Below are positions 13,261 through 16,178 of a DNA stretch of 16,178 nucleotides, piece after piece. Source of the DNA: an uncultured Collinsella sp. Lineage in GTDB: Bacteria; Actinomycetota; Coriobacteriia; Coriobacteriales; Coriobacteriaceae. The stretch spans positions 1-16,178 of the forward strand of contig CABUBY010000028.1 in NCBI GenBank assembly GCA_902489955.1, read 5' to 3'. Under the pieces are notes generated by a model. The model was not told the origin of the DNA and searched no databases. It saw nothing but the letters and a program-made list of their open reading frames with translations. The first letter of the stretch is position 1. Every line of letters starts with the position of its first letter. A program made the translations under genes and the position numbers.

Positions 13261-14274
13261 TTACGCCATCGGGATGCGGTCGTGGTTGACTTGGCTGTAG
13301 AACAGGCGCTGAATCTCGGCCGCATCACGTGACTGGCCGAGCGCCCACATGGTTTTGGCCACGAGCGTCTCGGTGGTCATGTCATCGCCGCGCAGGATGC
13401 CCGGATGATCGGCGTAAGCGCGGCCGACCTCATAAACGCCCAGATCGAGGCCCTCTTCGGGGACCTGTGTGGTCATGACGACGGTGCGACCCGAATCGAC
13501 CCAGCGGAAAATCGCCTCCTGGAACGACTCGCCCGACTCACCAAACTCGGGGATACCGCCAATGCCAAAGGTCTCAAGGATTACAGCATCGTAGCTATCG
13601 GCTAGGGCGTCGAGGATGCCCGGGTTTACGCCGGGCGTAAGCTTGAGTACAAATACGCGCGGGTCGATGCTGTCGTAGAAATGCACCGGGTTTTCGTCCT
13701 GATGCGTGCCGTGGAGCCCGTTGCGCACGATACGGTCATTGCGGATGTAGGCAATGGGCGGATAGTTGACGCTAATGAATGCGTTGAAGCTCATGGTGCG
13801 CTGCTTGCGGGCGCGCGTACCGGCAATAGCGACGCCGCCAAACACAATCGAGACGTCGTGCGAGTGCTCGTCGAGTGCATAGAGCAGGCTCTGGTACAGG
13901 TTGAGCTTGGCGTCGGTAAAGGGGTTGCCCATGGGCTTTTGCGAGCCGGTGAGCACGATGGGCTTGGGGCTGTCCTGAATCAGATAGGAAAGCGCTGCCG
14001 CGGTGTAGCTCATGGTGTCGGTGCCGTGCAGAATCACGAAACCGTCGTGGTCGGCATAACCCTCGACGATGACGTCGCGGATACGCATCCAGTCACTGGG
14101 GCGCATGTTGGTGCTGTCGATGTTCATGGGCTGCACGACGTCGAGCTCGCAGAGCCCCGAGATCTCGGGGACGCTCTGGGCGAGCTCCTCACCGGTCAGG
14201 GCGGGGGAGAGGCCGTTGCCGTCCTCGGTCGATGCGATGGTGCCGCCCGTGGCGATGAGAAGGATGCGCTTCAT
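13261..14274 (-). CDS. ansA: Type I L-asparaginase
   Basis: The 337-aa protein hydrolyses L-asparagine to aspartate and ammonia. It has no signal peptide, so it is cytoplasmic, like AnsA. Conserved features are the N-terminal nucleophile threonine T12 in LIATGGTIAS, S54 in NIDSTNM, the HGTDTM motif (83-88) with T85 and D86, and K157 in TRARKQRT. These match the two catalytic triads of the family. The C-terminal half has the family GVNPGILDAL and TFGIGGIPE segments. The start is ATG 14274, which puts the first beta strand at the N-terminus and has an AGGA about 10 nt upstream; the open frame continues to 14346 without a ribosome site. Glutaminase side activity is possible. It converges with the XRE gene and is divergent from guaA. 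Confidence 0.95.
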   Translation of the reverse strand: MKRILLIATGGTIASTEDGNGLSPALTGEELAQSVPEISGLCELDVVQPMNIDSTNMRPSDWMRIRDVIVEGYADHDGFVILHGTDTMSYTAAALSYLIQDSPKPIVLTGSQKPMGNPFTDAKLNLYQSLLYALDEHSHDVSIVFGGVAIAGTRARKQRTMSFNAFISVNYPPIAYIRNDRIVRNGLHGTHQDENPVHFYDSIDPRVFVLKLTPGVNPGILDALADSYDAVILETFGIGGIPEFGESGESFQEAIFRWVDSGRTVVMTTQVPEEGLDLGVYEVGRAYADHPGILRGDDMTTETLVAKTMWALGQSRDAAEIQRLFYSQVNHDRIPMA

Positions 14275-14324
14275 GCTGGTATTCCTATCGTATTTGCCGC
14301 CGCAGAGGCGGAGTCGTTCGGCAG

Positions 14325-14353
14325 TATTGTGGCACAGGGCGTCCAATGTTCAA
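14325..14353 (-). promoter_or_regulatory. Candidate promoter of the asparaginase gene
   Basis: On the minus strand TTGAAC (14353-14348), a 17-bp spacer and ACAATA (14330-14325) lie about 50 nt before the ATG. The -35 is fair, the -10 weak. Confidence 0.35.
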
Positions 14354-14379
14354 ACGTATTACATCATCTGTAACGTTTG
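14351..14379. promoter_or_regulatory. Imperfect dyad in the asparaginase/guaA intergenic region
   Basis: CAAACGTATTAC (14351-14362) and GTAACGTTTG (14370-14379) are inverted copies apart from a 2-nt insertion in the left arm. The dyad overlaps the candidate asparaginase -35, the position of an operator. The AAACGT/ACGTTT cores resemble the half-site at 12967-12990, but the arrangement differs. Confidence 0.35.
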
Positions 14380-14469
14380 GTAACACTTCAATCGCCGTCA
14401 AATAGGGCCCAGGTCGTGCGTTTGCCGTGCGCTGATGGCTGCGAGGGACGAGAAACCCCATATAACGTG

Positions 14470-14475
14470 TACACT
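14470..14475 (+). promoter_or_regulatory. Candidate -10 element of guaA
   Basis: TACACT lies 66 nt before the guaA ATG. No convincing -35 at 16-18 bp. TATAAC at 14461 is an alternative. Confidence 0.35.
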
Positions 14476-14541
14476 ATGAAAGCTGTTTTCGTTTATTCGC
14501 GCGGGTGGGCACCGGCTCCCCGCCAACAAGAGGGGGAAACC

Positions 14542-16140
14542 ATGGATCAAAAGGCTTCCGCAAAGGTCCTCGTACTCGACTTTGGTGCGCAGTACGGTCA
14601 GCTCATTGCCCGTCGCGTCCGCGACCTCAACGTGTATTCTGAGATTGTCCCCTGCGACATCTCGGCCGATGAGATTCGCGAGATGAACGCCTCTGCGCTC
14701 ATCCTTTCTGGCGGCCCGGCCTCCGTGTACGCCGAGGACGCTCCGTCCATCGATCCCGCCATCTTTGACCTGGGCCTTCCCGTCCTGGGCTTCTGCTACG
14801 GCCATCAGATCACGGCCGTGACGCTCGGCGGCAAGGTCGGTCACTCCGAGGTGGGCGAGTACGGCCGCGCCACCATCACGCGTACGGCCGGCGCCAAGCT
14901 CTTTAACTCCACGCCTATGGAGCAGACCGTGTGGATGAGCCATCGCGACGCCGTTTCCGAGGTGCCCGAGGGCTTTACCGTTACCGCCAGCACCGACGTG
15001 TGCCCGGTTGCCGCCATGGAGTGCGTCGAGCGCAAGATTTTCACCACGCAGTTCCACCCCGAGGTCAAGCACTCCGAGTACGGTCAGCAGCTGCTGAGCA
15101 ACTTCCTGTTTGAGATCTGCGGCCTGGAGCCCAATTGGAGCATGGACAACCTGGTCGAGACCATGACGGCCGAGTTCCGCGAGAAGGTCGGCGACGACCG
15201 CGTGATTCTGGCCCTGTCCGGTGGCGTCGACTCCTCCGTCGTGGCTGCGCTGGGCGCCCGCGCCGTGGGCAAGCAGATGACCTGCGTGTTCATCAACCAC
15301 GGCCTGCTGCGCAAGGGCGAGCCCGAGCAGGTTGAGGAGGTCTTCACCAAGCAGTTTGACGTCGACTTTATCCACGTCCACGCCGAGGACCGCTATGCCG
15401 AGCTTCTGGCCGGCGTGACCGAGCCCGAGGAGAAGCGCCGCATCATCGGCACGCAGTTCTGGAAAGAGTTCTTCGCCGTGGCTCAGCAGCTCGAGACCGA
15501 TGGCAAGTCGGTCAAGTACCTGGCTCAGGGCACCATCTACCCCGACATCATCGAGTCCGGCGCTCGCAAGACGGGCGGCAAGACGGCCACCATCAAGAGC
15601 CATCACAACCTGATTCCGTTCCCCGAGGGCGTACACTTCGACCTCATTGAGCCGCTCGACCACTTCTTTAAGGACGAGGTCCGTGCGCTTGGTCTGGCGC
15701 TCGGCCTGCCGGGTCACATCGTGTTCCGCCAGCCCTTCCCGGGCCCGGGTCTTGCCATCCGCATCATCGGCGCGGTCGACAAGGAGAAGCTCGAGATCCT
15801 CAAGAACGCCGACGCCATCGTGCGCGAGGAGCTCGATGCCTACAACCAGCGTCTGTTTGAGCAGACCGGTGAGCGCAACTCCGAGCACAGCTGCTGGCAG
15901 TACTTTGCGGTCCTGCCCGACATTAAGTCCGTTGGCGTTATGGGCGACGAGCGCACCTACCAGCGCCCGATCATCCTGCGTGCCGTCGAGTCCAGCGATG
16001 CCATGACCGCCGACTGGGCCAAGCTGCCCTACGACGTGCTGGCCCGCATTTCCGGCCGCATCGTGGCCGAGGTTCCCGGCGCCAACCGCGTGTGCTACGA
16101 CATCACGTCCAAGCCGCCTGCGACCATCGAGTGGGAATAA
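14542..16140 (+). CDS. guaA: GMP synthase (glutamine-hydrolysing)
   Basis: The complete 532-aa enzyme converts XMP, ATP and glutamine to GMP, the last step of guanine nucleotide synthesis. The class I amidotransferase domain (1-195) has nucleophile C85 in GFCYGHQ, where most members have GICYGMQ, plus H172 and E174 in TQFHPEVKH. The ATP-pyrophosphatase domain follows with the PP-loop ALSGGVDSS (224-232). The dimerisation domain contains QPFPGPGLAIRIIG and ends KPPATIEWE. ATG 14542 sits after a purine-rich AGAGGGGG ribosome site and begins a few residues before the LVLDFGAQYGQLIARRVR strand; upstream open frame to 14377 lacks a conserved match. Codon bias is strong, as in ychF. No terminator is visible in the 38 bases left. 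Confidence 0.98.
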   Translation: MDQKASAKVLVLDFGAQYGQLIARRVRDLNVYSEIVPCDISADEIREMNASALILSGGPASVYAEDAPSIDPAIFDLGLPVLGFCYGHQITAVTLGGKVGHSEVGEYGRATITRTAGAKLFNSTPMEQTVWMSHRDAVSEVPEGFTVTASTDVCPVAAMECVERKIFTTQFHPEVKHSEYGQQLLSNFLFEICGLEPNWSMDNLVETMTAEFREKVGDDRVILALSGGVDSSVVAALGARAVGKQMTCVFINHGLLRKGEPEQVEEVFTKQFDVDFIHVHAEDRYAELLAGVTEPEEKRRIIGTQFWKEFFAVAQQLETDGKSVKYLAQGTIYPDIIESGARKTGGKTATIKSHHNLIPFPEGVHFDLIEPLDHFFKDEVRALGLALGLPGHIVFRQPFPGPGLAIRIIGAVDKEKLEILKNADAIVREELDAYNQRLFEQTGERNSEHSCWQYFAVLPDIKSVGVMGDERTYQRPIILRAVESSDAMTADWAKLPYDVLARISGRIVAEVPGANRVCYDITSKPPATIEWE

Positions 16141-16178
16141 ACGATATTCGTTGATTTCAAGCCTCTGACCTGCGAAAA

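Noticed and set aside
14380..14541. Purine riboswitch or other known riboswitch before guaA
   Set aside because: The leader after the candidate -10 is only about 60 nt and lacks the conserved purine-riboswitch junction and loop sequences.
14398..15888. Minus-strand frame of 496 codons opposite guaA
   Set aside because: Antisense shadow caused by GC-rich codon bias; composition is Val/Leu/Gly/His-rich without domain motifs.

Overview
The window reads as chromosomal DNA of a high-GC Actinobacterium. Gene content and style (a MurT/GatD lipid II amidation protein, polyol dehydrogenases, GC-rich codon use, abundant small intergenic dyads) suggest a gut anaerobe of the Coriobacteriia, most likely Collinsella or a close relative. 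That placement is my inference, not a database result.

Layout. Positions 1-129 hold the 3' end of an acetylornithine aminotransferase gene (argD). Positions 130-1119 carry no convincing protein gene but much structure: a nested hairpin, an AT-rich 217-bp element with 33-bp terminal inverted repeats, two tRNA 3'-end-like fragments, a tRNA-Glu(UUC) gene on the minus strand with promoter and terminator, and an array of paired inverted repeats with an exact 80-bp period. Positions 1120-5462 form a three-gene minus-strand operon: two TPR-like proteins of unknown role, then a single-chain MurT-GatD fusion for peptidoglycan precursor amidation. A 500-bp gap with several dyads follows.

Positions 5963-9552 hold three metal-dependent dehydrogenases on the plus strand: an iron-type alcohol dehydrogenase and two GldA-type glycerol dehydrogenase paralogues. 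The first two end in strong terminators. They fit a fermentative metabolism that regenerates NAD(P) on alcohols and polyols. Positions 9705-10958 encode a ferredoxin-like protein with two separated pairs of 4Fe-4S motifs, then ychF and a small DUF1648-type membrane protein in one operon.

Positions 12554-13238 are the most unusual part. A 129-aa protein, readable as a shrunken HAD (Cof-type) phosphatase core that has lost the recognisable catalytic residues, is transcribed divergently from a 72-aa XRE-type regulator. A perfect 24-bp palindrome lies between them. The window closes with a type I asparaginase (minus) and GMP synthase guaA (plus, complete). The last 38 bases after guaA show nothing recognisable.
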